DNA of 64,000 bases from Sisyra terminalis (taxonomy: Eukaryota > Arthropoda > Insecta > Neuroptera > Sisyridae). The stretch covers positions 42,915,050 through 42,979,049 of the forward strand of contig OY292277.1 in assembly GCA_958496175.1 (NCBI GenBank), read 5' to 3'. The notes below the pieces were generated by a model. It was not told where the DNA came from. It saw nothing but the letters and a program-made list of their open reading frames with translations, and ran no database searches. Both the position numbers and the translations under genes were made by a program. Positions 23,400 to 36,075 of this stretch are shown here, in pieces (the first letter of the stretch is position 1; each line of letters opens with the position of its first letter).

Positions 23400-26300
23400 T
23401 AAAATCCATAAAAAAAATTATTTCCGATCTCGTCTACAGTGTCACAAGTCGTTCGCATATCTCTTCTGCTACGTGAAAGAATTCGTTCTTCCAGTGATTG
23501 CAATCCACTGAACTAACACTACCCGAATTTCACCAACCCCCAAAGTCGGCGTTTTGTTTTGTGTGCGTTTGTTTCAAGCGTAAGATGGACAATTTAACAG
23601 TTGACTGCCCCTTTCTGATTGTACACAACGATAACGCCACCAAATTTCCCATATATGTAGATGTAAACATTCCAACTTTTATATTCGATTCTAACTTTTT
23701 CTTCTCTCATTGATAATTGCACCAGTGAAACATCAATCGATAATCCATCCCTTATCCAGTAAGTGCATCGGCAACTTTCGCCTGTTGTCAATTTCTTTTA
23801 TTGCTCGGATCAAACGAAATTGCAAATCAAAGATATTGCATCAAATAATGGGGATTTGCATGCCAATATTAACGATACAATGTGGTAAGAGTCGAAATCA
23901 ATGAGTTTAATTTTTCACCCCCGGAATAACATACCAAACATTTTCTTTGTAATCGCAAACAAATGTAGCAAACAATAGAACGAAACATAAATTTTGACAA
24001 TGTTTTCCGGCTGGGAAATAGTTGATGTTGCTAGTCTCTTAGTTTGTGCTTTATGTCTCGTGAAAAAAGTCGCACAAACATCCCTTGCGACATCCCCAAA
24101 AGTACACAAGCTTATAATCACGAAAGGAATCGGGATTTTTAATTCCGTTTATTTTTAGTGGAGTGACAACGGAGACAAGATCGTTTATGTCAAAATAAAT
24201 AGATTATGCAGCCGGTAATCGATGGTGTTTAGACATGATTGATTAAACGAGATCGAAAAGTAACATGAAACTCATTATCGAACAATAGCAGTGGCAACAA
24301 AAAGTTATTTAAAACATCATTCCATCAATGTCAAGCACATCACAAAGCAACGACATAACAGCCAAAAGCACAACGACGTCGATAACAATAATCACCTGCC
24401 CCTAGCAGGGTTGAAACTCCTGCACCACCTTAAACGCTTATAAATAATTCCAAACGAAAATTATCGTAAAATAGTTGATTAAAAAAAAAGGACTACACCC
24501 TTGAGTAACACAAACAATTGCAAATAAACCATAGAAAATTACATTTCCAATGTGGTGAGCCAAAAAACCCCAATAACCAGTGTATGGTGGTACTAACGAA
24601 ACGAACCGCCACCTTCTCAAACTCCACATTGCACCCACTAGTTTGCCTTCTTTTTTCGATGTACCTCGTTCACACCATCTGCATCCCTCTTTCGCTTTGG
24701 TTTATTTATTTTATTTTATTTTTTTTAAACTCTGAACTCTGAATGGAAAAGCCGACTTGGAAAAAAATACAGTCAATATGTTGGATATATACGTATATAT
24801 GTAATATGTATACACATATATGCTCTATGTATACTAACTAATTTAGAGGTGGCCTGTTAGTGGTGAGCCATATACCATTTCCTAACTGCTGTAAACCAGC
24901 CTCCAATCTCCAACCCCTGATTCCTTGCAACAAACAATATGCATCCATCCTTCCATTTAACAATTCCAGTACAATTCCGCTATGAAAACATAACTTGTAA
25001 AAAATTAGACGTGTGATCTTTTGATAATAATTATTAGTGGTTCTAAAAATTTAGGTTGATTTAACGTCGTTAGAACGGGAAGTTCATCCCTCTTTTGTCT
25101 CTCTCGTACTCGTGGCATGTGCTACGCTCTGTGTGTAACCTAATAAGCGGCGAACAAAAAGTACACCGATCCGCTAAATCAGCCGATAGATAGATTGTAA
25201 TCTGCTAATGGACACAGTCTGGTGCACCCCGACTCCCTCATCCCTGTTCCCGGAGAACTCCCATCCTCATCCAGCTCTTCCTTTACACGGTTCACAAACA
25301 CATACAAGCAGAGCCATGGATTCAGTGTACAACAGTTTTCAAAACGAATGGACAAATGTTGTTACCACGAGTTTCATCCCCGATGTCGTCCCACTAACAA
25401 TCCACGTCAATAAATAATGTCATTAGCTGACCGAAAAATAAAATAGTAAAAAAAAACGATAATGATAGGCGATATAATAATTGTGCATTGGCCACGTGAT
25501 CGAAATTGATAAAAAAAAGCGTGACAGGGGTTGCAAGTTTTGCGAGTAATCGAATTAGATTCGTAAAAAAATTAAGAAGGGGAGTGTGAAATTGGATACG
25601 ACTGGTCAATATAATCTCAAACTTTCCAATATTCCTTATTTCTTTATTCCTCTTGTGGACAATTCTAGCAAACAAACTTATTTCATCCCAACCTCATCCC
25701 GACGAGCATCCCGTTTCCTTTCGGTCGTAAAAAGGAAATCGGAAATCAAATTTCCCTGCTAACAAATATCCCACTTGAATACTTGTTTGTTGGTAAAGCG
25801 GACTGAGTGGGCGACATGAGAATGTGAAAAGCTTTCGGGCTGTGTATGTTGGGGAAAAGCACAGTCTGGTTTTATCGCTACCATTTACGGTACTTGTATG
25901 ATGATAAGGGTTGTGAGGCACGGGGGTCAGTTCTATGATTGGCTATAAGATGAAGTGGTGGCCATTTTGCACTAAACAACACCCACCCTTATCAAAGGGA
26001 TGGTCAGCCGACCACCACGGATCACCGCACAGCACCCTCCAATTTCTTCCTGCAACTAATTATTTCAAATCCCATAGAACCTTTTCTTAGCATCCGGAAG
26101 ATTTACATTTATTTCCATATATGTGTGGAGATGGTTTTCGGCGAACATCTGCGATTGATAAAGAATTGATCAGATTTCGGTCGGGGCCGTACGTGTTCCA
26201 GATCTTTTTCCCTCGTGTTGACACCATCTGGAAACATAGCGACAAGGTTACCGGTAAGCTCTCCGGACGGTGAAAAAGGACGACGAGCCGGTCATTGTCA

Positions 26301-27440
26301 CCCGAGGCGGGCTTCTCCGATTTTAATACATGTTGTATTGTAAATTCGTTTCTCGTGTCCGAGCAAAAAGCGTGTGTGGGAATTTTCTCACATTTCTTTT
26401 CGAATAAAGACGCCCGGACGAATGCACATTTCAACGGGAATTTCAGATGACAAATTTTGAGTTCGGAGAGGATTTTTACTTTTTTATGAGTGGAAACTCG
26501 AATGGGCTTCGGCTACAGCATTGTTTTGTGTTGGAATATGGAAAATGGAAAATGAGGGGGAGGGTGAAGAAAATAGTTGGTGAAAAGTCGAAGCGGAATG
26601 GGTGAGATGTGTGGTGCGCGGACGTTCGTGTGTGCTGCGCTGCTTATGTCTGTCGCTAGAGCTTCTGAAAATCAATAAGACGCTTTTCGGTAGACGTTTT
26701 AGAGAATCAGAGCTCTCGCTAGAATTTCTGTATAAATATATACATGCATATGTGTATAACCTCGGACAGAATCTCTCTTTCCATCGAGCCATTGAAGCTT
26801 AATGCATCTGTATAGTATGTACCTCTACTGCACATAAAATTGTCCATCGTGCGATTTTATCACCTCGGATAAAATACCGATGCGTGTGACATGTTATGTA
26901 TAATATGCAGCATTCCATATTACGATGGGAATGCAATTCAGAAATATTTAATTAATATTTCGATATTGGTTTGAGTGCATATGATCGCTACGCGCCATAC
27001 TACATCCCCAGTACCGACTGCAATTCCACCCCGGTGCACTATGGGGCCTACCGGGTGAAATCTCGCAATCCACTTACGTGTCGCGATCACAAATGCAACA
27101 GTTGACATTGCTAATCAGAGATGTCATAATTGTCCTGCCATCAAACATTGAACTATGGTCAGACAGAGGTATTCGGTGTGTGAACACGACAGACAATGAG
27201 GCCCGTGTGGAATGTTACACCGCTAACGCCAACTCACTTCTCTCCAACGGGAGACCATCTCCATCCCACTGTTATCCCCGCTATTATCGCATTTATGTCA
27301 ACCCCGTGTTATTGTCATTTGCCCATTCCGTCAGCACCCTCATTACACCCTCTATCACATCATAATTAACATTCCAATCATATTACATCGAGAAACGGTA
27401 TTGAATCTATAGATAAATTTGAACATATATAGAGATAGGA
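23400..27440. other. 4-kb repeat-poor island, candidate cis-regulatory DNA
   Basis: The largest stretch without recognisable mobile elements, clearly less AT-rich than the rest of the window. Many short frames occur on both strands (for example 25208-25417, 26087-26434, 26602-26802, 27078-27365). None shows a domain, repeated codon bias or a splice structure that I would defend. Most likely conserved non-coding regulatory DNA or an unrecognised non-coding transcript; both are inference. Confidence 0.4.
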
Positions 27441-27620
27441 ACCCATATTACCTTAGTCTACCCAAAATCAATGCTTTATTGAGGTTGACTTATACACAAT
27501 CAAATTAATAAGCCAGCAAACAATACATTTTTTAATTCCATAAAAGTCCAATATGTAAACAACTGTTTTCAACTTCCTATTATTTAGGTACCCGGAATTC
27601 CCAAAACCATTGAGTAAGTC

Positions 27621-27892
27621 AAAGACGGATTTGGGAGGTGGGGGGGGGGCAATTGCCCCCCCCAGGCTATTTTTGTGTACTGTGGATATTCCATAACAGT
27701 ACATACTTAGAAACAAATCAAATTATTAAAGTTGTGAAAATATATGAATAAAGTAACAGAAAGAACATTAGTGAAACTCTAATCTATTTCTGGCTGGAAT
27801 TGCGAATTTTTTTCGTGATTCCTTTCACGCTTTTGCAAATGAAAGATGATATAGTACCCCCCCCCAGAAAAAACTTCTAAATCCGCCCTTGA
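27621..27892 (+). mobile_element. hAT-type MITE, G-rich-end family, copy 1
   Basis: Ends read AAAGACGGATTTGGG and AATCCGCCCTTGA, with an 8-bp duplication AGTAAGTC/AGTAGGTC (one mismatch). Runs of G and C sit just inside the ends. The body is closely similar to copies at 33959-34225 and, inverted, 61596-61863. Confidence 0.8.
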
Positions 27893-28221
27893 AGTAGGTC
27901 CTAAAAAAATTCCAAAAGTTTCGTGTATATTTTAAGGCAAATAGTTCATCCAATATGGGAATCAAGTCTCAAAGAATTATCTCATATTTTAACGGTATGT
28001 TTTAAAGAGCTTTTGAGAATTAAATACAATTTACCTTAGCCTTGCTTTTGAGACCTTGCATGCCAAATTTTATGGTTTCGGACCATCAAGTAACATTTTA
28101 GGGATACCAGAAAGTATGGTCATTTTTTCGATATACAATTAAAACAAAAATTTTTGTTATAACTATTGATTTTAAATCCATGATATAATCAGCCTCGACA
28201 GTATCAACCTTTTGGCATTTA

Positions 28222-28861
28222 CAGAGGTGTGAAAATTGTTAGACTAAAAAGAAGATTTTTACTGTTATTCAGCAATGTATCCCCCAGACTGCAAAACATC
28301 CAACATCAGTTATGGTTTGGAGCTGCATGTCAGCAAAGTATACCGATAGGATATACATTGTGGAAGGTACTATGAGGCAAGACCAATATATACAAGTCTT
28401 GGAAACGAGGTTACTTCCTCAAACTATAAGAGAGTGGTTTTCGGAAGAAAATTTTATTTTTAAGCAGAATGGAGCTCCTTGCCATAAAGCCCAAAAAAGT
28501 TATGGATTTCCTCAAAAATTCTAACATTAATGTGCCTTCTTGGCCAGGAAATAGTCCTGATGCTAATTCCATAGAAAATTTTTGAGCCATTGTGAAGAAA
28601 AAATTAACAAATATAAACTATTACAACACGGGTGGATCTGATTACCGAACTCATTAAGATTTGGTATCATAATAAAATATAAATGAAAAAAATAGTATAG
28701 AGCATACCAGGATGAGAAAAATAATTTATAAACAATAAAGGGTAGCACACAAAATATTAGATGAGTGAAATTATTGTATTTTAAATTTATGATATTTAAA
28801 ACAAAAATGTGTTTTTTTTTTCTCTTGAGTTGTTTTGAGTCTAATAATTTTCACACCTCTG
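28222..28861 (+). mobile_element. deleted Tc1-like element, 640 bp
   Basis: Inverted ends CAGAGGTGTGAAAATTGTTA and CAGAGGTGTGAAAATTATTA (right end, inverted) are bordered by TA on both sides (28220-28221, 28862-28863). The interior keeps the C-terminal half of a transposase gene; the DNA-binding part is deleted. Confidence 0.92.
28306..28610 (+). pseudogene. Tc1-like transposase catalytic-domain relic
   Basis: The frame begins at TSVMVWSCMSAKYTDRIYIV and runs to a KQNGAPCHKAQK block. After a frameshift it resumes with WPGNSPDANSIENF and an in-frame stop. In Tc1-like transposases the QDxAPCH aspartate is the second catalytic residue and the PIEN segment carries the third acidic residue. Here the aspartate is Asn (QNGAPCH), NPIEN reads NSIEN, and the first catalytic Asp lies outside what remains. 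The protein cannot be functional. Confidence 0.88.
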
Positions 28862-28863
28862 TA

Positions 28864-30754
28864 GTGTGCAAATTTTTAATGCCATATTAGTAAAAATCAA
28901 TTGATTACTAAGAGCAATATCAAAAAATTACATTTTCAACATCACTTACTAAATCACAAAAAGATACCCAAATATTTTATACCAACTTCAACTTGGATTT
29001 TAAGATGGCAAAGAAACAAGTGAAAAGTAAATTGATCTTAAATATATTTTTCAATGGAAATAAATGTAGAGGAAATTTTAAATTCGAAATTTATAAAAAT
29101 TAATAGCCCTGGAATTGAGGAATTGATGAAAACTTTTCGGTTATTCAACAGAATCTCAAAATCTACGATTCATGATTGCTGTAAGACCTCATACTTGTAA
29201 ACTACTTATACTTAATGTTTACATAAGCTTTCTATAAATTGAAGCATGTTCATGTTGCTCGAAGTTTAGTGATACAATCTAATAGATACTGAAGAACATT
29301 AGAATTATACCAAGTTGCAATTTCTTGGTTCAGAGATAACTGAACTTATAAATTATTCTATATAAACTGTTTATTTGATATGTGAGCTTTAACTTCTGTC
29401 TTCTTGTATGAACTGTAGGTATGAACTATATATCTGATCTCAAAGCTTGATAACCGTATGCTTGTTTCAAGTTAGCTTTTTTACATAGAAAATAACTTCG
29501 GATAAAACTTTATTACCTTTGAACTATAATTTGGGATCACGGACTATGCGGACGTACTAAACAGTGGGTACTTCTAAAAAAATTTTCTCCTATTATTTGA
29601 TAAGCTTCAATTGTTCAATGTAATGATTTGTAAGCCTTAATTGCTCATTTAATTTCTTAGTTAAAGTATATTCAATAATCAATTAGAACTGTTTGAAACT
29701 AGATTTTACATATATAGAGTTAACATTTATTTATTCAGGAATAAAAATATTTGCCAATATTTTTGCGAATTATTTAATCAAGCTTTGATAGAATAAAAGT
29801 TGACAATTGTATCTTAAAATTTCAAACTATCGATTTGGTAAGTTGTTGAAGAGTTTTCTTACGATTTAACTATAATAATTTTATGAAAAATAATAAAAAT
29901 TTTATATTGAAAATCGAATAAACTACGTAAAAATCAGATGAAACACCTAACATTCCGTTCACAGTGACCGAATATTTAATAAATGAATCCATATTTTTAA
30001 AATAAAGTTTCAAATAGTATACTACCGAATTATGGCAATAAAATAATTCAAGACTTCTATTTTGAAATTTCAGGGTATCATTATTGGCCATTTATTGTAA
30101 TTAAAAGTTAAATTGGAGTCCTGACTGCTTATGAACTAGTTGATGATACACAGTTGCAAGATAGTTGCTTTGAAAATGTAATAACGTATAATAAACTAGC
30201 AGAATCAAGTCGATTAATAAATTGGTTTTTAATATTCTACAGTTTACACACAACATCATATACCTTTTTAAGCAAGTACAATAAAAGCTTTTAGATGAGA
30301 GAAATCGCCAATAAAGCTTCGATAAACTGTACGTTTTGAAAAGACTTACAAAGTTTAAGTCACCAGATTTACATATTCTGGAATTTATTTCTAGGGAGGA
30401 ATGAACTTGAATTGAAAAAAAGAATACATAAAATCTGCAGATTGGTCCATACTAAATACAGGCTTATGTTGTGAGAATGTGATGCTAAAAACAATATAAC
30501 TAAACAATACTTTGCAGTAATACTGAAAGTTAGGTTTTAAGACTTAGTTTACAGAAAATTCTACCCATTAAAGTGTTAGAGGAGAAGACATAGTATCACA
30601 GTAAATTATTTATTACAGTATTTCACAGTAAAACCTTAAAATTGACTTCTATTGATTAGAATGGCTTGACTAAATTCGTTACTTTGCAAAATTTGTATAT
30701 ATTCTTTATTTACTAGCCATTCACTACTTATTTCTTACGGTTCTATGATAGTTG
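28864..30754. other. AT-rich intergenic stretch
   Basis: No gene or bounded element seen. AAAGCTT/AGCTTT motifs remain frequent. A frame at 29870-30091 minus has no protein features. Confidence 0.4.
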
Positions 30755-31215
30755 CCCATTACAAAATTCCTCACCCAAAAATTGGCCATAAATTTGCGCA
30801 CTAGCATTGTTGCTCATAGAGTCATAGGAAAGTAGCCCACATGGAAATTTACTCATAAAGAAAAATTTTCACTCAGAAATTAACGCACAATGATATATCC
30901 TCACTTTCAAACTAACCCCCAGGATAAATATTTAAGATCACTTTTTGTGGCGTCAATATCTGGTAACTTTTCAGTCTCTACTTTGTCTTTAATTTAATTC
31001 ACGAATTTTTATTATAACATCTTTTTCTGTTGACTATACAAACAATACTTTAAACAATACTGATAATATTTAATAATAATAAATTAAATATTAAGTATTT
31101 TTTTTTCCTGTGGACTGATTTCCATGTGAGGAGATGCAACTGTGCGCTAGTTTCCGAATGAAGAATTTTCTATGTGGGCAAATTGCGTGTGAGGATTTTT
31201 CTACTGAGCAAGTGT
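30755..31215. mobile_element. Foldback-like element with short degenerate repeats
   Basis: 30755-30905 consists of about nine degenerate units of roughly 15-20 bp beginning CTCAC, GCGCAC or GCCCAC and followed by GAAATT-like sequence. 31110-31215 contains the same units in reverse orientation (for example GCCCACATGGAAATTT versus its inverse TTTTCTATGTGGGC). The AT-rich centre between them is unrelated. Inverted arrays of short repeats recall Foldback elements. Boundaries and target duplication are not resolved. Confidence 0.45.
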
Positions 31216-31603
31216 CCGGTTACCATTTCTTATTACTTATCACTTTCTGGACCCAAACTACTAGGTTTAATAAAGCGATTTTTTTTATATATATCATTTA
31301 TTTTTTAAGATTAAAAGATCTAGCGATATAATAAGCAAGGTGAATCAACCCCGAAAAGATATTTTAATGATACTTTGTAGGTATGTAGGCATTAATAAAA
31401 TATTTAGATCCTGGAAGTTTCAGATCTCCATCTTAATAAGTTTTTGTGAAAAAAAAAATAAGTGAAACACATAAAGCATTTTTTTTCCTTAGAATTAACT
31501 TAATTAATTGATTAAAAACTTAAATATAAGTTAATAGTCTATAATCCTTGTTTTATAGGAAAATTACCATCTATATAGCTTTATTATATGTGAAAATAAA
31601 AAA

Positions 31604-32520
31604 TATTTTTTTGATTTAAAAATATTTTTAACCATGAAACAATTTTGAGCTGTTAAAATATATTTTTTAAGTTTATTAATCTACCTTTATAATGTATAAT
31701 TTTTTTCTGATTTTTTGAAACGATTCTACATACTGAAAATAAATAAAATAAAAACAACTTCCATTCATTAATTGACCACTATTGTACTTGTTTATATGTA
31801 GGCACGTACGCTTGTATATCGTATTTACGTACATTGTTTAAGGCATTAACTCTAGATATCGCTAGATATGCTAAATTCTCAAAATTTGAACAATCAAAAC
31901 AAATGAACATCTTGAAATCTCGCAATCCCATTGGCTAATAGCTTCTTGCATTGCAGAGTGCGTTCTGCCATTAGATATTAGTGCGTCGCTTGGCTTATTC
32001 ATACTTTATTTGTTCTTAATTAATTAATTTCAATTGACTAAAAGTCAAAAAGTGACTCAAGTGATAATTTAAATAGTGCCCAATTAATCAAAATAATAAT
32101 TCTACTCTTCAAGTAAGTGAAATGTTGTTAAATTCTGAAAATCAGAAATCTTAGTACCAACTATATTTATATTGATTTCGATTCATTTGTTAATTGCGAT
32201 ATTTGTAAAAAAAATATGTTTTCAATCTAAATGAATAGTGGAACTGGGGTTGTAATCATGGTAAATCGACCCTGAAATGATATTTATATAAAATCCTTAA
32301 TATTTCTTACATGGCATTTATCATATATGGCATGTTAGCATCGCTTGTTCATTTGTTTTGTATTCAGTTATGATATTCTACTCGTTCTACATACCATATG
32401 TTAAGTTATATCGATAGATACAATTGTTTTATGATTGAAATATTTTTAAAAAACTGCCGAAAAAGCAGTATGGAATGAATATTCCTACACTAGAAACGAT
32501 ATTGCTTTTTGTGGGTATAA
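31604..32520 (+). repeat. dispersed repeat family, copy A
   Basis: Starts at the ATATTTTTAACCATGAAACAA region and ends near CTAGAAACGATATTG; it matches copies B (42880-44658) and C (55278-57023) at high identity in the same orientation. The best conserved part is 31913-32110, containing CGCAATCCCATTGGCTAAT, TAGTGCGTCGCTTGGC and CAAGTAAGTG. Copy A lacks the flanking sequence shared by B and C. No open coding frame. Confidence 0.85.
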
Positions 32521-33958
32521 GTATGTACATTGTACATATTCTCGTTAACAAATACCCAAGTAAGGAAAGGGGGTAAAGGGGGCGCAGCCCCCTTTTCTAG
32601 CAGAAGGTTTGTGTACTAAAAATATAACTTTAAAATAAAAAAATTAATTAATATTTTCCAAAGATTTTCGGTTGTTACTTATAATGTTAATTATAATTAT
32701 AATGCACCTAGTAGAAATAGACAAATGTTTTCCATTATTAACTTCCTTAGTTTTACAATACTAGAGAACCCGATGAACTTCGTACCACCGAAAATTGAAT
32801 TGCAAAAATTAATTGATATTGGTAATATTGCCTTATTTTATTTATTAATATGGAAATAATTAAATATACATACTTATGCTTGATTATAACAAATTAAGTA
32901 CGTTTTTTAAATATCATTTTATTTTGTACAATTAGATTCATATCTATAAGAACATGGGACGTATTAAAACCCATATGCATACAAATTCATAAAATTTTCA
33001 TAAAATTTAGACATAGATTGATATTTCTAAACAAATTTTTACAATTGACGTTTGTGTTCCTAGAAATTATATTGTTCTTTTGGCCAATTTGTCCCTAAGG
33101 TTACTCAGGGACTGGATACTTTCTGGGAATTTTCCTGTTTTTTTTAGTACTTTTTTATGCAGAATATTTGCTTGTTTTTTTTTGTTATTTGACAGTTTAG
33201 CACTTGATTAAGGTGGTTCACCTTTCTAAATTAATACAATGTAGCTAATTGGATGATCTACATCTTATTCTGTTAATTATTTTTATCCTATCTTTGCTAT
33301 AGTTTGGAGTGAACCATAATCTTTAGGCCATCGTACGATGTGTAATATAGTAGGAGTTGTTTCGTGAACTGATTTCTCTTCTTTTGGGGTACTCTTCATT
33401 TCTTTGTAAATATATTGATCTTTTTTCAGATTTTGAAATTGCAAATGAAGGCTTAAACATATTAATTTTCAATAAAATTGTCGACCTTAATTAATTAATA
33501 ATTATTTTCTACCCTCACCATCTGTGACGAATCTCATAACACTAATTGTCCAGTCCAGATATTTTTTTCTTCTTTATAATTAAATTCTTCTTATTTTCCC
33601 TAAAAAAAAATAACACATACAATTTCTCCCAAATGATAAAAAAGTTATACATATGCTGTAGTTCTATAAACTTCTTAACTGAGCAGCTTAAAAGCCTTCT
33701 TAAAAGTTTATTCTTTTATAAGAAAAAGGTCCTCTATATTATTGTGAGCTTTTTCGATTTAATTCATAAACATAGATACATCACAAAATATGTTTATATT
33801 CAATATAAGAATCAGATTTTTAGATCATTCTTAAATCTGAAAAGAAATGAAGATTTGAAAAATTGTTAGAAGATATAGGCTTATCAGTAATAGCTAGAGA
33901 AAATCTATTTTCTATCCTACTTAATAAAATAAAGAAATTTTATATATGTAATAGTTGT
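32521..33958. other. AT-rich stretch with one GC-rich hairpin
   Basis: A perfect short hairpin AAAGGGGG/CCCCCTTT lies at 32575-32595 just after repeat copy A. Otherwise AT-rich with no gene; the frame 33546-33869 is low-complexity. Confidence 0.4.
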
Positions 33959-34225
33959 AAGGGCAGATTTAGGGGGGGGGGGCACGTGCCCCCCAGGCTA
34001 TTTTTGTGTACTGTGGATATTCCATAACAGTACATACTTAGAAGCAAATCAAATTATTAAAGTTGTGAAAATATATGAAGAAAGTAACAGAAAGAACATT
34101 AGTGAAACTTTAGTCTGTTTCTGGCTGGAATTGCGAATTTTTTTCGTGATCCCTTTCACGCTCTTGCAAATGATAGATGATATTGTGCCCCCTCCCCCAG
34201 AAAAAAATCCTGAATCCGCCCTTGA
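33959..34225 (+). mobile_element. hAT-type MITE, G-rich-end family, copy 2
   Basis: Ends AAGGGCAGATTT and AATCCGCCCTTGA, perfect 8-bp duplication ATAGTTGT (33951-33958, 34226-34233). Body nearly identical to copy 1. Confidence 0.9.
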
Positions 34226-34395
34226 ATAGTTGTATTATTATCTATAGATAGTGCTATGTGATACCATATGTGTATCAGGTTAAAATTTTATTTTTAGAGT
34301 TATTTTTTGCTTCCTTAAAATATAAACAGTTTTACTTTGAAAAATGAAAATTCTGTTTTTTTTTTCAAAAATGATGTTTTTTAGTTAACTATTAG

Positions 34396-34670
34396 TAGAT
34401 GATAAAATTCAGATCTCAGCTTTTATTTTTTTTAATAAGAAGACAATTCAGGTTGTTTAAGATCGGTTTTTTTATTTAATATTTTTATTATTTAATTAGC
34501 TACGTTTCGTTACGTATCGTAACTTCTTCAGGCTTCTTGAATCACAAAAAATATAATTTTTTATGATTATATTTTTTTTGATTCAAGAATCTTGATGACG
34601 TTACGGTACGTAACGAAACGTAGCTAATTGAATAGTAAACAACCTGAATTGTCTTCTTATTTAAAAAAAA
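34396..34670. mobile_element. palindromic hammerhead-bearing retroelement H4
   Basis: 275 bp with a perfect 13-bp direct repeat AGTTAACTATTAG on both sides (34383-34395, 34671-34683) and an A-run at its right end. Inverted arms share AAGAAGACAATTCAGGTTGT and TAGCTACGTTTCGTTACG. Each arm holds a hammerhead-like motif, at 34498-34534 (minus, core CTGAAGA) and about 34589-34625 (plus, core mutated to TTGATGA). Confidence 0.75.
34498..34534 (-). ncRNA. hammerhead-like ribozyme motif, H4 left arm
   Basis: Minus strand: stem I AGC/GCT, core CTGAAGA, one extra A, stem II GTTACG/CGTAAC with loop ATA, then GAAACGTA. The same motif in the right arm has the first core base changed (TTGATGA), which should abolish activity there. 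Confidence 0.5.
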
Positions 34671-34809
34671 AGTTAACTATTAGAATATAATAAAGTGGTA
34701 TTTTTCTTAAAATATAGAATACTGATCGCTAATTTTGAATATAATTCAGAGAACAAAATTCGTAGGTATTTCATTTGAAAGTTTGATTATTATTTATTTG
34801 AAAAATGTA

Positions 34810-36040
34810 ACCGTTTTAAATCTCCTCGTTGACGTTAATTAATTTCGAAGATAAAGGGCTTCAAACTTGGCATATTTTCGCAACAATTCACCCCTTTTAA
34901 TACTTGCTATATACGACTGCGAAATGTACTCGTATATTAAAAATCGGATTTCAAGTCGCAAAACTCAAGTGAAAACATTTCTTCTCGAACCGAGAAAGCA
35001 CATGTATAGATCATAAATATTTGGTTACCTTCATCTATTAAAATGATGTGGAATATAGACACCAACGCTCCACATAGAACCTTCTTTGTAAAGACGGAAG
35101 AAGCAACGGCCAACAAAAGTCTCTCTAATGGAACGTTGAGGTGGGAAGATAATACGGGATATGTGGGGAATGGGGAATATTGGGGGAGTGGTTATTCCTG
35201 CAACTGGAACGTTAAAATTAATATATACACATCAGAACGGCTGGCTAAGGAGGGTGGCCGAAGAAGGGTGAGAGTGTATGCGCACAGACAGCACACGGTG
35301 AAAGCACACAGGAAAGCTTGTTCAGAGCTTCTGAAAGCTCGCGCGCTGTTAATTAATAATTACTGACAAGAGTTACTGCTTCCTTTGGTTGGCTCCTCTA
35401 CATCTGGTTCATTGTCGTTAGTGAGCGGCAACGAAATTGCCTCACAATATTCGACATTAGCGACTTTTCAATTCCACGTGAATCACTACAGAAATGCTAC
35501 AGCTCTTTTGTCTTCCACTATTTGGTTCTTGCATTGCAAAGAAGTTTTATTTGATATTCTGTGCACCCAAACGCTTTACGCCACTATTATCGGACATTGC
35601 ATGATCTGATTGGTCAAATCACTGATCAGTCACGTTTCCACCCATCCAGATAAACTACAACAGATGTACAGTACTTCTATAATATCTTACAAATACACAA
35701 CACTTTCCACTATCATAAAATAGTAATCGTTTACTTGTAATTAAAGCAATTGATTCGTCTTTAAAATTCCATAAGTTTAACCCAAATTTTCCAGCTGCAA
35801 TAAATCATGGGGAGCGAGAATATTGAAGTCGAGGAATGGTAGCGATAAATCAAACGGTGAAGTAAATAATAATGATATGACACTCGTAAAGAGGGGACAG
35901 TTGTTTAAAAAATCACAACATTTTCGAATCTTTTATGAAAAATAGCGTAGATGAAATGATATATGGTTCCATATTTATTTTAAATATTTTACACTTGAAC
36001 AATGGTCGCATGCCTGTGCTAAGTTAGTGTCATGAATAAC
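34810..36040. other. repeat-poor island, candidate cis-regulatory DNA
   Basis: Less AT-rich and free of recognised elements. A frame at 35043-35366 is arginine/histidine-containing but matches no family I know and lacks supporting splice structure, so it is not called as a gene. Confidence 0.35.
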
Positions 36041-36074
36041 GGTTGGGACTGTACAATAGGGAATTGGGTTCGAG
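36041..36074. repeat. 34-bp flank repeat, left copy
   Basis: Contains GACTGTACAATAGGGAATTG; an imperfect second copy in the same orientation lies at 37846-37879, immediately on the other side of the hAT-like element. Confidence 0.8.
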
Positions 36075-36075
36075 G

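Noticed and set aside
35043..35366. 107-codon frame in a less AT-rich island
   Set aside because: No recognisable domain, no supporting exon structure, and similar-length frames occur by chance in such islands.
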